Assembly: GCA_003576855.1 (NCBI GenBank)
Contig: QEVI01000007.1
Span: forward strand, 1-36,903
DNA from: Planctomycetota bacterium
GTDB lineage: Bacteria > Planctomycetota > Planctomycetia > Pirellulales > Lacipirellulaceae
Reading direction: 5' to 3'
Length of the DNA stretch: 36,903 bases
Both the position numbers and the translations under genes were made by a program. Positions within the stretch are counted from its first letter, which is position 1. Every line of letters begins with the position of its first letter. The notes below the pieces were generated by a model. That model worked only from the letters and a program-made list of their open reading frames with translations, had not been told where the DNA came from and did not search any database. Shown here in pieces: positions 8,622 to 18,101 of the stretch.

Positions 8622-8857
8622 CCGAATCGTCGCTCCTTGCCCGTTTGCCATCGCCGCTGCGACGGCTACCGGCGCCGCGCGGACTTTCCGCAGCAGTCTA
8701 CCCGATCGACCGGCCCAGCACTATTCGCCTGGCGGATAACTTGCCCGTTGCGCCCGGCAACGCAATTGATCGGCGAAACTGCCGCGAATCAACCGGGAGC
8801 ATCCCGTAAAGCGCCGCTGCGGACGGCCGTTGACTTCGCATAACCGCCTCCTTTTCA

Positions 8858-11260
8858 TCAGGGCGACGCCGCGGGCGAGGCGACCCGCCACATGACGCGA
8901 CTGAGCACGTTTACGCGAAACAGGTAGCTGAGCGATTCGATGCGGCTCGGCAGGTCGCGGTTCCGCAGAATCTGCGCGACGTCAAGATACTGCCGGCAGA
9001 CCGCCGCCTCTAAACCGCCGTCGCGCAGGCGATGGATGTTGCGCTCGGCTTCGTCCGCCGAACCCGCGAGCCAATCGGCAAACGTCCGCTCGCGCCGCAA
9101 GCCGACCACTTCCAGTTGGTCCCCGAGCTCCGCATCGAGCGAATAGTACTTGGCGACCAACATCGCGGAGCGGCAATACGCAAACAGCCCCGCCGCCAGC
9201 GACGCATAGTCATGCTGGACGCCCGGCGGAAACCATCGGCTCAGGCTGGCCGTCACGCCCCCGCCGGTCTCCAGCACGCCATATTCCTCGTCGCTGATCA
9301 TCAGTCCGAACTTCACTTGCGCGGCCGTCATTCCCTCGGCGTCGGCCGCCGGCTGAATGATCAGCGCCTCGAAGACCTTGGCGTTCGCCTCGCCGGCGCG
9401 GCGGTAAAAGTCGGCGAGCATCGCCAGCGGCGCGTCGGCCGGAATCGGCGGGCCGTCGTAATCGGCGGCCATCGTCACGTAGTCCGACGCCAGCTTCAGG
9501 TTGACCCACGCGCGGATCTGGTAGATGGCGGCCCGCCGCGCCGCTCGCAGTTCCGCCTCTTCGGAACTGGTCGGCAAATTCCGCAAGAGCATGTTAGCCG
9601 CCTCGCGATAGCTGGCGCCGGCCAGAAACGCATCAACTGCCTCGAGGTACGCCGCTAGTTGCTCGACGTTGGCCGGTTGGAAGTTTCGCAACGACGCGCC
9701 GGCGCTCTCCAGCTCGCTCGCCAGCCAGGCGTTGTCCCGCACGCGGGCGATCATCGCCTCCTTGCCCCGCGTCTGATAGACCAGTTCGCACCGCGCCATC
9801 TCCAAGGCGAAGTACCCGTTGGCCACGCACTGCACGTAGTCGTGCAACATGGCGGCCATCTCGCCTTCGTTTTCGAGGTTGTCTGAAAGATCGCTCAGGG
9901 CGATCGCCCGCGTCAGGTAGGCCCGCCCCTCGTCCGTGCGACGGTAATTCACCGGTATCTTGTTGAGCTCGATCATCGCCCGCTCGTCGCGCAGGGCCCA
10001 CGCCTTGGTCGCCTCGTACACCGCGGCGTCGACCGCTCCGCCCAGGCGCCCGGCCCGTTCGGCCGCCGGCCGCGGCAGGTCCACTCCCGTCAGCAGGCGG
10101 TACGCCGCATACACGTCCAGTACCGGCACGACCTCCACGCCGAGCTTCTCCCCGGTGCGCACCAGGTGCACGTCTTCCTCGCGGTTGTTGTCGCGCTGGT
10201 AGGCGATGCCCGCCGGTATGAGCACCAGCTTCTTCCCCTGCTGGGCGGCCCCTTCGATCTTGTGGGCGATCCCCCCGACCGGGCCGATGATCCCGTCCGG
10301 GTTGATCGTTCCGGTCATCGACGCGTCGTCCCGCAGCGCATCGCCCCGGGCTGCGGCGAGTATGCCGACCGTCATCAGCGCGCCGGCGCTGGGCCCGTCG
10401 ATCCATCCGCTGATGTCGAACGACGCCTGCAACGTCCGCGGGTCGAAATCGCTCAACTGCGCCGCCGTCAGCGCCGCCGTCCAACCGGCCGAGCGCCACT
10501 GGGGACCCGAGCCGCCCACTTCCGATTCGAAGAACCCGACCCGCACGTCGCCGGCGGCATGACCGCCAAGCGTAATGCCCAGCCGGCTGCACGAACCGTG
10601 GCTCACCCCCTGGCTGTCTCGCCACACGGCCAGCGGCCACACCTCCACGGTTCGCGAGGCCGCCGCCGCTGGCGGCGACGAATCGTCGCTCGGCGGCGGC
10701 GCCTCGCTCGGCGGCGGCGCAGCTTCGCCTTCCGCCGCCGGAGCGTCGGGAAAGCGGAAGCTCCCCAGCCACGATTTGTACGGTCGACTCGTCACGCCAT
10801 GCCGGGTGGCGCCTGCGTAGCTATCGGCGCCGGGCAGGATCGTCACTCGTACGACGCCCTTCTCGCCTGGCTTCAAGACGCCGGCATGAACGGCGGCCGT
10901 GGCCAGGTCCGAATCGTCGGCGTACAGCCCGTCGCCCCAGACGCTCCCCTGATCGCTGCCGATTAGTTCAAATGCAATGGTCTCGCCGTTGCGGCCGCGA
11001 TAGCCGGCGGCCGTCGTGGGCGCGACGGACACCACCGGCGCCGACGGCGACTCGTCTGTGGTGGGCGGGTCAGTTACGGCATCCGGCGGCTCGGTCGCGC
11101 CTTCGTCTGTTGCGCGCTGCGAGGATTCAAATCCCCTCTCCGCCAGCGGAGGCTCGGCGATGGCGTCGTCCGGCGGCTCATCGAACGCCGCAGCTGCGCC
11201 GGCGACCAGCAGACAACAACTGCACACCGCGACTGCCGGGACTCTAAGCGCCTGTCTCAT
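8858..11260 (-). CDS. Secreted LCCL-Lon (S16) protease-like protein
   Basis: A protein of 800 residues from the ATG at 11260, which begins with a signal peptide (basic start, hydrophobic core, Ala-rich cleavage region near residue 25). A low-complexity acidic/proline linker follows. Residues 93-170 resemble an LCCL domain (V-W-G-D-G-L-Y-A-D-D-S, A-A-V-H-A-G-V, G-V-T-S). Residues 205-400 contain a Lon proteolytic domain: D-G-P-S-A-G-A with the presumed nucleophile Ser291 and G-G-I-A-H-K with the presumed Lys334 of the Ser-Lys dyad. The remaining ~400 residues are helical and unrecognised. There is no AAA+ ATPase domain. An upstream in-frame ATG at 11431 would bury the signal peptide and is disfavoured. 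It is divergent from the histidine kinase gene. The substrate is unknown; an envelope protease is inferred. Confidence 0.8.
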   Translation of the reverse strand: MRQALRVPAVAVCSCCLLVAGAAAAFDEPPDDAIAEPPLAERGFESSQRATDEGATEPPDAVTDPPTTDESPSAPVVSVAPTTAAGYRGRNGETIAFELIGSDQGSVWGDGLYADDSDLATAAVHAGVLKPGEKGVVRVTILPGADSYAGATRHGVTSRPYKSWLGSFRFPDAPAAEGEAAPPPSEAPPPSDDSSPPAAAASRTVEVWPLAVWRDSQGVSHGSCSRLGITLGGHAAGDVRVGFFESEVGGSGPQWRSAGWTAALTAAQLSDFDPRTLQASFDISGWIDGPSAGALMTVGILAAARGDALRDDASMTGTINPDGIIGPVGGIAHKIEGAAQQGKKLVLIPAGIAYQRDNNREEDVHLVRTGEKLGVEVVPVLDVYAAYRLLTGVDLPRPAAERAGRLGGAVDAAVYEATKAWALRDERAMIELNKIPVNYRRTDEGRAYLTRAIALSDLSDNLENEGEMAAMLHDYVQCVANGYFALEMARCELVYQTRGKEAMIARVRDNAWLASELESAGASLRNFQPANVEQLAAYLEAVDAFLAGASYREAANMLLRNLPTSSEEAELRAARRAAIYQIRAWVNLKLASDYVTMAADYDGPPIPADAPLAMLADFYRRAGEANAKVFEALIIQPAADAEGMTAAQVKFGLMISDEEYGVLETGGGVTASLSRWFPPGVQHDYASLAAGLFAYCRSAMLVAKYYSLDAELGDQLEVVGLRRERTFADWLAGSADEAERNIHRLRDGGLEAAVCRQYLDVAQILRNRDLPSRIESLSYLFRVNVLSRVMWRVASPAASP

Positions 11261-11853
11261 AGGCCGCCCCCCGTGCCCGTGCCCAGGCGCAGCGGGTGCA
11301 ACAGCGCACGAGCTGCGCCGGATAAAGAAGAAGAGGCATAGGTGCGCCAATGCAGCAATCAGTGCGCCAGACTGACGCGGCCGGCGCCCTGCAAAATCGC
11401 CGCGATGTAACGCAGTTTCCACCGGCGGCAACGTGCTGCTCCAGCGCCATGTGTGCCGCGGCGGCGCGCAAGCGCGCCGTTCGGATCACTCAGAAAAACC
11501 TGCGCCGCTCCACCACGGCATCCGGCCGACCCGCGCAACGGCTGCGCAGCTCGACAACGCCCTCCGCCGGCTCACTCCCCTCGACGGTCCGCAAGCGGGA
11601 GGGCGCCGGAACACCGCGAACAAGAACAACGCTTCCGGCATTGGCGCTTGAAATTGGCCGCGCCCTCGGTTAGTGTACATTCGCATCGTATGTTCTTTGG
11701 CAATTTGGTTCATGGATAACAGCTCGGCGCCAGCTTGGCCGTGCGCGCCAAAGTGTTTGCACCGGTCCGCGGGCAAGCGACAATAGACGAGGGCCCGACG
11801 CTCCCTATACTCCCAGACGCGCCGCTCTGGCTCTCGCCCGCTCTTGGCTCGCT
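11261..11853. other. 593-base divergent intergenic region
   Basis: It separates the divergent LCCL-Lon and histidine kinase genes. Short open frames cross it, but none shows a recognisable domain. A possible plus-strand promoter is TTGAAA at 11648-11653, a 17-base spacer and TAGTGT at 11671-11676; the -10 box is a poor match. I see no RNA gene or long repeat. Confidence 0.4.
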
Positions 11854-13737
11854 ATGCGGCTACGCCGTTCACAGATGTTTCGATATTTCGTGGCGTTGGC
11901 CCTTGCGCTGGCGGCAGTCGCGCTGCGGCTGGTCCTGGACGATGCGCTCGGCAAGACCGGTGTGTCGATCTTCCTGGCGGCGATCGTCGCGGGCGGCTGG
12001 CTCGGCGGGGTCGGGCCGGCGATTTTCTCGATCGTGCTGCTCCACGTGGTTCACGGGTACGCATTTCGCGAACCGCCCGGCATGTGGGATACCAGCCTGC
12101 CGGGCGTCGTCGGCACGGTCGCCTATTACGTCGTCGGCGTCGCCATCGGCCTGCTCAGCGAGATGCGCCGCGCGGCTCAGGGCCGGGCGCAGCAGGAACA
12201 CGCGCAAGCCGTCGCCGAGCGGGAGCGACTGCACAGCGCGCTGGTTTGCATCGCCGACGGCGTGCTGGTCGCCGACGCCGGCGGGCGCGTGACGCTCATG
12301 AACGCCGCCGCCGAGGCGATGGTCGGCCGGCGGCTCGCCGAGTGTCGCGGCCTGCCCTGGCGCGAGGTCATGGCTCTGCATCGAGGCGACGATCCCCAGC
12401 AGCCTGACCTGCCGATCGACCGCCTGCTGGCAGGGCCGGCGGCCATCCACGGCAGTTCGCTGCTGGCGACGCCGTGCGGACCGCCGATCCCGGTCGCCTA
12501 TAGCGCCGCCGCGGTGCGCAGTCCCGATGGCCACGCCGACGGCGCGGTGCTGGTTTTTCGCGACGAGTCCGAGCGGCTACGAACCGAGCAAGCGCTGCGC
12601 AACGCCGACCGGCGGAAAGACGAATTCCTGGCCACGCTGGCGCACGAACTGCGAAACCCGCTGGCGCCGCTGGCCACCGGCCTGGAGCTGCTCAAGCTGT
12701 CGGCGAGCGATCCCGCGGTCGTCGAAGAGCTGCGGGCGATGATGGATCGACAGGTGCAGCACATGGTGCGGCTCATCGACGACCTGATGGACGTGTCGCG
12801 GATTACGCGGGGCAAGCTCGAGCTGCGCCGCAGCCGGCTGGAGCTGACCGACGTCGTGCGGCAAGCCATCGAGGCGGCGCGGCCGCTCATCGATCAGGCA
12901 CAACATCGCCTGGAGGTCCGCTGGCCCCAGGAGCCGTTGCCGCTGTACGCCGACGGCAACCGGCTCACGCAAGCGCTGGTCAACCTGCTTAACAACGCCG
13001 CCAAATACACGCCGCCGCAGGGGCGCATTGAGCTGTCGGTCGAGAGGTCCGGCGGGGAGGCGATGGTGACGGTCTCCGATACCGGCATCGGCATCCCGGC
13101 CGACAAGTTGGACGCGATCTTCGACATGTTCTCGCAGGGGCACGAGAACAGCGAATCGGGGCACACCGGCATGGGAATCGGCCTAACGCTCGTCAAGCGG
13201 CTGGTCGAAATGCACGGCGGCAGCGTGCAGGCCTCCAGCCCCGGCCAAAACCAGGGGGCCGCGTTTCGGCTGCGGCTGCCGCTGTTGCCCGAGGCGCCGG
13301 CGGCGCCGGGCGGCGCCCCCAATGGCCGCTGCCCGTCGCCGCTGGCGACCCGGCGCCGCGTGCTGGTCGTCGACGATAACGCCGACGCGTTAATCACGTT
13401 GAGCCGTCTGATCTCGCTTTTGGGCGGCGATGTGCGGCGGGCCCACGACGGCCTGGAAGCCCTGGAGGTCGCCCGGGCGTTTCAACCGGAAATCGTACTG
13501 ATGGACCTCGGCATGCCGCGGCTGAACGGCTACGAGGCGGCGCGACGGATCCGCGAGGAACCGTGGGGGCAAGGCGTGATGCTCGTGGCCACCAGCGGCT
13601 GGGGGCAAGACGCCGACCGCGCTCGCACGGCCGAAGCGGGCTTCGACCGCCATCTTGTCAAGCCGATTGAGACATCGGCGCTGGAAGAAGTGCTGCACGG
13701 CGCCGGCCGGCACGGCGCCGAAAGGTTGGCGCGTTAG
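11854..13737 (+). CDS. Hybrid sensor histidine kinase with C-terminal receiver
   Basis: A protein of 627 residues. Residues 8-105 contain about three to four membrane helices resembling the DUF4118 (KdpD-type) module. A PAS-like domain covers about 125-240. The HisKA domain has the H-box F-L-A-T-L-A-H-E-L-R-N-P with His264. The HATPase region shows the N-box L-L-N-N-A-A-K-Y-T (about 378-386), D-T-G-I-G-I-P (409-415) and G-M-G-I-G-L (439-444). A receiver domain starts at about 502 with V-V-D-D-N, phospho-acceptor Asp551 in L-M-D-L-G-M-P and a conserved Lys in V-K-P. There is no output domain or adjacent response regulator, so the phosphate must go to a partner elsewhere. An internal ATG at 11875 is an alternative start. 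The signal is unknown. Confidence 0.9.
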   Translation: MRLRRSQMFRYFVALALALAAVALRLVLDDALGKTGVSIFLAAIVAGGWLGGVGPAIFSIVLLHVVHGYAFREPPGMWDTSLPGVVGTVAYYVVGVAIGLLSEMRRAAQGRAQQEHAQAVAERERLHSALVCIADGVLVADAGGRVTLMNAAAEAMVGRRLAECRGLPWREVMALHRGDDPQQPDLPIDRLLAGPAAIHGSSLLATPCGPPIPVAYSAAAVRSPDGHADGAVLVFRDESERLRTEQALRNADRRKDEFLATLAHELRNPLAPLATGLELLKLSASDPAVVEELRAMMDRQVQHMVRLIDDLMDVSRITRGKLELRRSRLELTDVVRQAIEAARPLIDQAQHRLEVRWPQEPLPLYADGNRLTQALVNLLNNAAKYTPPQGRIELSVERSGGEAMVTVSDTGIGIPADKLDAIFDMFSQGHENSESGHTGMGIGLTLVKRLVEMHGGSVQASSPGQNQGAAFRLRLPLLPEAPAAPGGAPNGRCPSPLATRRRVLVVDDNADALITLSRLISLLGGDVRRAHDGLEALEVARAFQPEIVLMDLGMPRLNGYEAARRIREEPWGQGVMLVATSGWGQDADRARTAEAGFDRHLVKPIETSALEEVLHGAGRHGAERLAR

Positions 13738-13866
13738 TTGCTGGCAGCACGAGGGCGGCCTGGCAGGCGATGCGACGGCACGCGCCGGCGCTGCCGAGGC
13801 CCCGGCGCCGACTCCCCGTAGCGACGTATTGCCGCGGGCCAGCACAACTACTTCACGAGCAGTCCG

Positions 13867-14580
13867 ATGAATATCCTCGTCGTCGATGTGGGAGGAACGA
13901 ACGTCAAGATTTGGAAAACCGAGGAGGCCGAGAAGGCCAAGTTCCCCTCCGGCAAGGAACTGACGCCCAGCGCCCTGATGGAGGGAGTCCGCCAGGCGAC
14001 CGCGGACTGGCCCATCGATCGGGTGTCGATCGGCTATCCTGGCGAGGTGCGCAACGGCCGGCCGGTCGCCGAGCCGTACAACCTGGGCGATGGCTGGGTC
14101 GATTTCGACTTCGGCCACGCCTTCGACTGCCCGGTGCGGATGATGAACGACGCCTGCATGCAGGCCCTGGGGAGCTACGAAGGGGGGAAAATGCTCTACC
14201 TCGGCCTGGGAACCAGCATGGGGACGGCGCTGGTGGCCGAGGGCGTGATCGTGCCGCTGGCGCTGGGGCATCTCAAGCTGTGGGAAGGCGAAACCTTCGA
14301 GCACTATCTGGGCCGCGCCGGGCTTGCGCTGCACGGCAAAAAGCGTTGGCGGCAGGCCGTCGCCGAGGCGGCGGCGATGCTCAAGGACGCCTTCTTGGTC
14401 GACTACGTCGTCCTGGGGGGCGGCAACGCCGACGAGCTGAAGGAGATGCCGCCCGGCTGCCGACGGGGCGGCAACCACAACGCATATTTCGGCGGCCTGC
14501 GGATGTGGGAAGACATAGTCGACGGGACGCCGTCGCAGTTTACGGTGGTCCCCAAAACCGCCGAGACGCAAAGCGCGTAG
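13867..14580 (+). CDS. ROK-family kinase, polyphosphate-glucokinase-like
   Basis: A protein of 237 residues, short for a ROK kinase but normal for polyphosphate-type glucokinases. The phosphate-1 motif D-V-G-G-T-N lies at residues 7-12. N-D-A at about residue 95 holds the probable catalytic Asp, and G-L-G-T-S-M-G-T-A-L-V is the phosphate-2/adenosine region. The ROK zinc motif (C-x-C-G-x2-G-C) is absent, as in polyphosphate glucokinases. The likely reaction is phosphorylation of glucose or a related sugar, with polyphosphate or ATP as donor; the sequence does not settle which. It lies 129 bases after the histidine kinase and is probably not cotranscribed by necessity. Confidence 0.78.
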   Translation: MNILVVDVGGTNVKIWKTEEAEKAKFPSGKELTPSALMEGVRQATADWPIDRVSIGYPGEVRNGRPVAEPYNLGDGWVDFDFGHAFDCPVRMMNDACMQALGSYEGGKMLYLGLGTSMGTALVAEGVIVPLALGHLKLWEGETFEHYLGRAGLALHGKKRWRQAVAEAAAMLKDAFLVDYVVLGGGNADELKEMPPGCRRGGNHNAYFGGLRMWEDIVDGTPSQFTVVPKTAETQSA

Positions 14581-14833
14581 CAGCGTGGAGGGAACCGCAA
14601 TTGGCGCGGCGATTGCATAAGCGAGGCGTCGGTTTCGTAAGCAAACCATCCGCCAAGCGGTAATGCGCATTTGTAGCACGGCCTCTGGCCGGGGCTGCGG
14701 ACCGGGTTCGCTTCGCGGGTGGTATGCGCTGGCGAGAAGCGCGGCGGGCACGTTGAAGGCGCGAACGCTGGGCGGGCTTCGCTGAATCGAATCTTTTCGC
14801 CGTGTCCAACACCGTACTGCAGGAGTGCCGGCC

Positions 14834-15220
14834 GTGGGCACGTTCCAAGAAGCGCTCGACAAGCACCTGGGCGCCATTCACCAGCGCGACCTGCCATGCT
14901 TCGCGGAGACGATTGCGACCGACGGCATCGTGCTCATCACCAGCGAGGGGAGGCTCATTCGCGATCGCGAGGCGATGCTCGCCATGCATCGCGACTGGTT
15001 TGCCTCGAGCGCCTGGCAGATGGGCGTCGAACCAGTCCGCCAGTGGGTAGGGAGCGACCTGGGCGTCGCCGTTGTGAAGCTCGACTACCGCGAGGAAGCG
15101 GCCGGCAAGCCGCCCATACGGGCCGAAAGCTACCTGACGCTCGTCTTTCAGCGCCAGGGCGATCGATGGATGATGGTCCAGGACCAGAACACGCCTTGTC
15201 GCGGCGCAGCGAGCGCCTGA
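14834..15220 (+). CDS. NTF2-like/SnoaL-type protein
   Basis: A protein of 128 residues of the NTF2-like fold (DUF4440/SnoaL-like): an N-terminal helix pair followed by alternating strands and a final R-W-M-M-V-Q-D-Q-N strand. I chose GTG at 14834 because AGGAG at 14821-14825 lies eight bases upstream; the GTG at 14825 overlaps that box. Such proteins range from enzymes to ligand-binding or calcium/calmodulin-kinase-like association domains, so no reaction can be given. It is followed by the SDR gene 70 bases on, and the two could be cotranscribed. Confidence 0.75.
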   Translation: MGTFQEALDKHLGAIHQRDLPCFAETIATDGIVLITSEGRLIRDREAMLAMHRDWFASSAWQMGVEPVRQWVGSDLGVAVVKLDYREEAAGKPPIRAESYLTLVFQRQGDRWMMVQDQNTPCRGAASA

Positions 15221-15290
15221 GCGGCGGAACCGAGTGCTCCGCGACTCCGTGGTCGAACCCGAGCGGGGCAGGTATAGCTCGCCGCTTGTA

Positions 15291-16040
15291 ATGAAGTCAC
15301 ATCGTTCTTTCAGCGAGTACCAGGGCATGCTGGATGGCAAAGTCTGTCTCGTGACGGGCGCCGGGCAGGGGCTCGGCCAGGCCATTTCAAAAGTGCTGGC
15401 CGAGGCGGGCGCCACGGTGGTTGCCGCCGATATCCGCGGCGACGCCGCCGAGCGGACCGCTGCGATGCTGGGCCGGTCCAACGTGCGACCGGCGACGCTC
15501 GACGTGAGCGACGAGCGGCAAGCCAGCGAAGTCGTCGAGCGGACGATCGGCGAATTGGGCCGCATCGACGTGCTGGTCAACAACGCCGGCGTTGACAAGA
15601 CGGTTCCGATCGAAGAGCTCGGCTTTGCGGACTGGGATCGCATCATGGGGGTGAACCTGCGGGGGCCGTTCGTGATGTCGAAGCTGCTGCTGCCGCGGAT
15701 GAAACAGCAGGGCGGGGGCCACATCGTCAATATCGCCTCGACCGCCGCCAAACGGGCCTGGGCGAACGCCTCGGCCTACCACGCCAGCAAATGGGGGCTG
15801 TTGGGATTGAGCCACGCGCTGCACGTCGAGACCCGGCCGCATGGCGTGAAGGTGACCGCCGTGCTGGCGGGCGGCATGCGGACGCCGTTTCTGTTGGACC
15901 GCTTTCCGGACCTCGATCCGCAGGTGCTGCAGGATCCGCAGAACGTGGCGGAGACGGTGCGATTTTTACTCACCCAGCCGGCCGAAACGGTCATCCCCGA
16001 GGTGCTGGTGCTGCCGATGCGGGAAACCTCGTGGCCGTAG
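15291..16040 (+). CDS. Short-chain dehydrogenase/reductase
   Basis: A protein of 249 residues of the classical SDR family. The nucleotide-binding motif T-G-A-G-Q-G-L-G lies at about 22-29, N-N-A-G at about 95, catalytic Ser in N-I-A-S-T-A and the Y-x3-K motif in Y-H-A-S-K. The Asp in A-A-D-I-R at the end of beta-2 favours NAD(H) over NADP(H). The substrate is unknown. The start is uncertain: ATG 15291 gives a 12-residue lead, while ATG 15327 begins directly at L-D-G-K-V, and a GTG at 15234 is also in frame. The C-terminus is shorter than in many SDRs, ending soon after V-L-P-M-R. Confidence 0.85.
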   Translation: MKSHRSFSEYQGMLDGKVCLVTGAGQGLGQAISKVLAEAGATVVAADIRGDAAERTAAMLGRSNVRPATLDVSDERQASEVVERTIGELGRIDVLVNNAGVDKTVPIEELGFADWDRIMGVNLRGPFVMSKLLLPRMKQQGGGHIVNIASTAAKRAWANASAYHASKWGLLGLSHALHVETRPHGVKVTAVLAGGMRTPFLLDRFPDLDPQVLQDPQNVAETVRFLLTQPAETVIPEVLVLPMRETSWP

Positions 16041-16669
16041 CCTGCGGCGAAAGCCACTGTCGGCGCCAACGCAAACAGGCCCACCAGCGACACGTTGTCT
16101 ACTGGCTTCGGGAAGCCGTACGAAAGCGGCGCGAAAACCCACGCAACCTTCACTCTTGCGCTGCGTCGGCCAACGCAGGGGCATGATCAAGCAGCCGCCA
16201 GTGTGAGCGAAAGCCGCGCACGACCTGGCCTTTGGGCCGCCAGGCTGCATCCTTGACGCTCCGGCGAGCCCGCTAAGATTCCTGTCAAAGGGCCGCCTCC
16301 CGCTCGCAGCGGCGAGCTCGCCATCCGCAGTCGGAACGTCTCTGGGGCGTCTTGCTACGACAGCACAAGGCTGTTCTTGATTCGCATGGAGCTTAGTTGC
16401 GAACTGTCACTCAGACTCTCAACGCACCGCCCCCGATTGCACTGTTTTGTTCCGCGGCGCGCTATCTCCGATAGGCCGTAGGCGGACAAGCGAGCGGGGC
16501 GCCGAGTTCCGAATAGCAACCTGTGGATTCACCTTTGGCCGGCGCGTTCCCGGCGGCGGGAACGCTCGCTACGCCGGCGGCAATTGACCCTCCGGGCCGC
16601 GATCTTTACAATCCGCCCCCTCCTGCCAAGAGGCAGCGATCCTCGACTTCGCAAGGAAGCGATTGCAGC
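16041..16669. other. 629-base gap without a recognised gene
   Basis: No open frame here has a recognisable domain. A hairpin with 6-bp arms (CCTGGC/GCCAGG) lies at 16223-16243. A possible promoter is TTGACG at 16252-16257 with TAAGAT at 16273-16278, but the spacer is only 15 bases. The rest is unremarkable. Confidence 0.4.
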
Positions 16670-18034
16670 ATGGATGCTCAACAGTGGCGCCGGTGCGTGC
16701 GTATTTCAATCGCGGAAGGGGCCCTGGCGGCCGCGATGGGGACGCTCCTTTCTGGCGTGTTCCTCACCGGGTTCGCCATGGAGCTGGGCGCAAGCCGGCT
16801 GCAAATCGGCGTGCTGGCGGCCCTGCCGTCGCTGGCGTCGGTCGTACAATTGGCGGGCGCCTGGCTGCTGCGGCGGGGCTTCAACCGCAAGCGGCTCTGC
16901 CTCGGCGCCGTCACCGCCAGCCGGCTTTGCTGGGCGGCGGTGCTGGTGATCCCGCTGGCAGGGGCCGGCGGCTCCAGCGCCGCCGTCGTCGCGCTGATTG
17001 CGCTGGTCGGCGTCTCCAGCTTGTTCGGCTCGCTGGCCGGCGTGGCGTGGCTATCGTGGATTCGCGATCTCGTGCCGGCAGAAGAGCGGCTTGGCTTCCT
17101 CGGCTTTCGCAGCCAGATCAACACGGTGCTGGCGCTGGTGCTGGGCGTCGCCGGCGCGGGGTTTCTCGATTGGTGGAACAAGGCCCAACCCCACACGATG
17201 GGCGGCTTCTTCTGCGTGCTGGCCGCGGCGATCGCCTGCGGACTGATTGCCATCCCGGTGCTCAATCGGCTCCAGGACCCGGGCCGCGGGGCCGCCGCCG
17301 TCGATTCGTCGACGGCCGTCGGCAGCACGCGAGAATCTGGTGCAAACTTCCGGCGACTGGTCGCCTTCTACATGGCCTGGAACCTGGCGTGCAGCCTGGC
17401 GGCACCGTTCTTCTCGGTGTTCATGCTCGAAAAGCTCCACTTGCCATACTGGCACATTACGGCGCTGTACGCGCTGCAGAGCCTGGCGGGCCTGGCGGCG
17501 ACCGGCTGGTGGACGTCGCTGGGGAAATGGATGGGTCCGCGGCGCGTGGTGTTCGCGGCCACGCTGGGCGAAGCGTTTTTTCCGCTGGGATGGATGTTCA
17601 TGGGCGCCGAGACGACCTGGGCGCTGCCGCTGTTGTTTTTGTTCGGGGTGTTCCAAGCCCCGCTGGCGGTCGGTGCGCACACGCTGGTGATGAGACTGGC
17701 GCCCGATGAACGGGCCTCGTCGTGCCTGGCGGCGTTCAACGCCACGATGGGCCTGGTGATGGCCGGGGCTGCGGTGCTCGGCGGCTGGGTCTCGACGCTG
17801 GTGACGGCGCAGCCGCTGGTAGTGAGCGGCGTAGAAATCGGCGGCCTGAAGCTGGTGTTTTTCTTGTCGTTTGTCGGAAGACTCGCCAGCCTGGCGCTGC
17901 TCAACCGGGTGGTAGACGCCCAGGAGGCGCCGCTGAAGTCGTTGGCGACGCCGTGGGGCCGGCTCGGCTGGAAGGTTCAACCGCGACTGGCTGAGGCCGC
18001 CGAGCCGACGGCCGCTGAGAACTCGGTAAGCTGA
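16670..18034 (+). CDS. MFS transporter
   Basis: A protein of 454 residues with about twelve hydrophobic membrane segments in two halves, separated by a polar, charged loop at about 200-225 (A-A-A-V-D-S-S-T-A). The loop between segments 2 and 3 (R-R-G-F-N-R-K-R) is basic, as in major facilitator proteins. The family carries small solutes by proton or ion coupling; the cargo cannot be inferred. I chose the ATG at 16670 because AAGGAA lies 11 bases upstream; a further in-frame extension to 16523 encodes a Pro-rich, non-conserved-looking leader. The next gene, hemW, follows 67 bases later. Confidence 0.83.
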   Translation: MDAQQWRRCVRISIAEGALAAAMGTLLSGVFLTGFAMELGASRLQIGVLAALPSLASVVQLAGAWLLRRGFNRKRLCLGAVTASRLCWAAVLVIPLAGAGGSSAAVVALIALVGVSSLFGSLAGVAWLSWIRDLVPAEERLGFLGFRSQINTVLALVLGVAGAGFLDWWNKAQPHTMGGFFCVLAAAIACGLIAIPVLNRLQDPGRGAAAVDSSTAVGSTRESGANFRRLVAFYMAWNLACSLAAPFFSVFMLEKLHLPYWHITALYALQSLAGLAATGWWTSLGKWMGPRRVVFAATLGEAFFPLGWMFMGAETTWALPLLFLFGVFQAPLAVGAHTLVMRLAPDERASSCLAAFNATMGLVMAGAAVLGGWVSTLVTAQPLVVSGVEIGGLKLVFFLSFVGRLASLALLNRVVDAQEAPLKSLATPWGRLGWKVQPRLAEAAEPTAAENSVS

Positions 18035-18101
18035 CTCGGCGGGGCCGAGCGACGGGCCGGCGGCTACCGCCGCATGGCGAAATCGGGCAAGATAGGCGGC
18101 G

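Noticed and set aside
11121..11150. A tRNA T-arm-like string, GAGGATTCAAATCCCCTC
   Set aside because: It lies within the coding part of the LCCL-Lon gene, and no matching acceptor, D or anticodon arm is found upstream.
15776..16153. A minus-strand frame of 125 codons with a hydrophobic start
   Set aside because: Most of it overlaps the SDR gene in antisense and no domain is recognisable.
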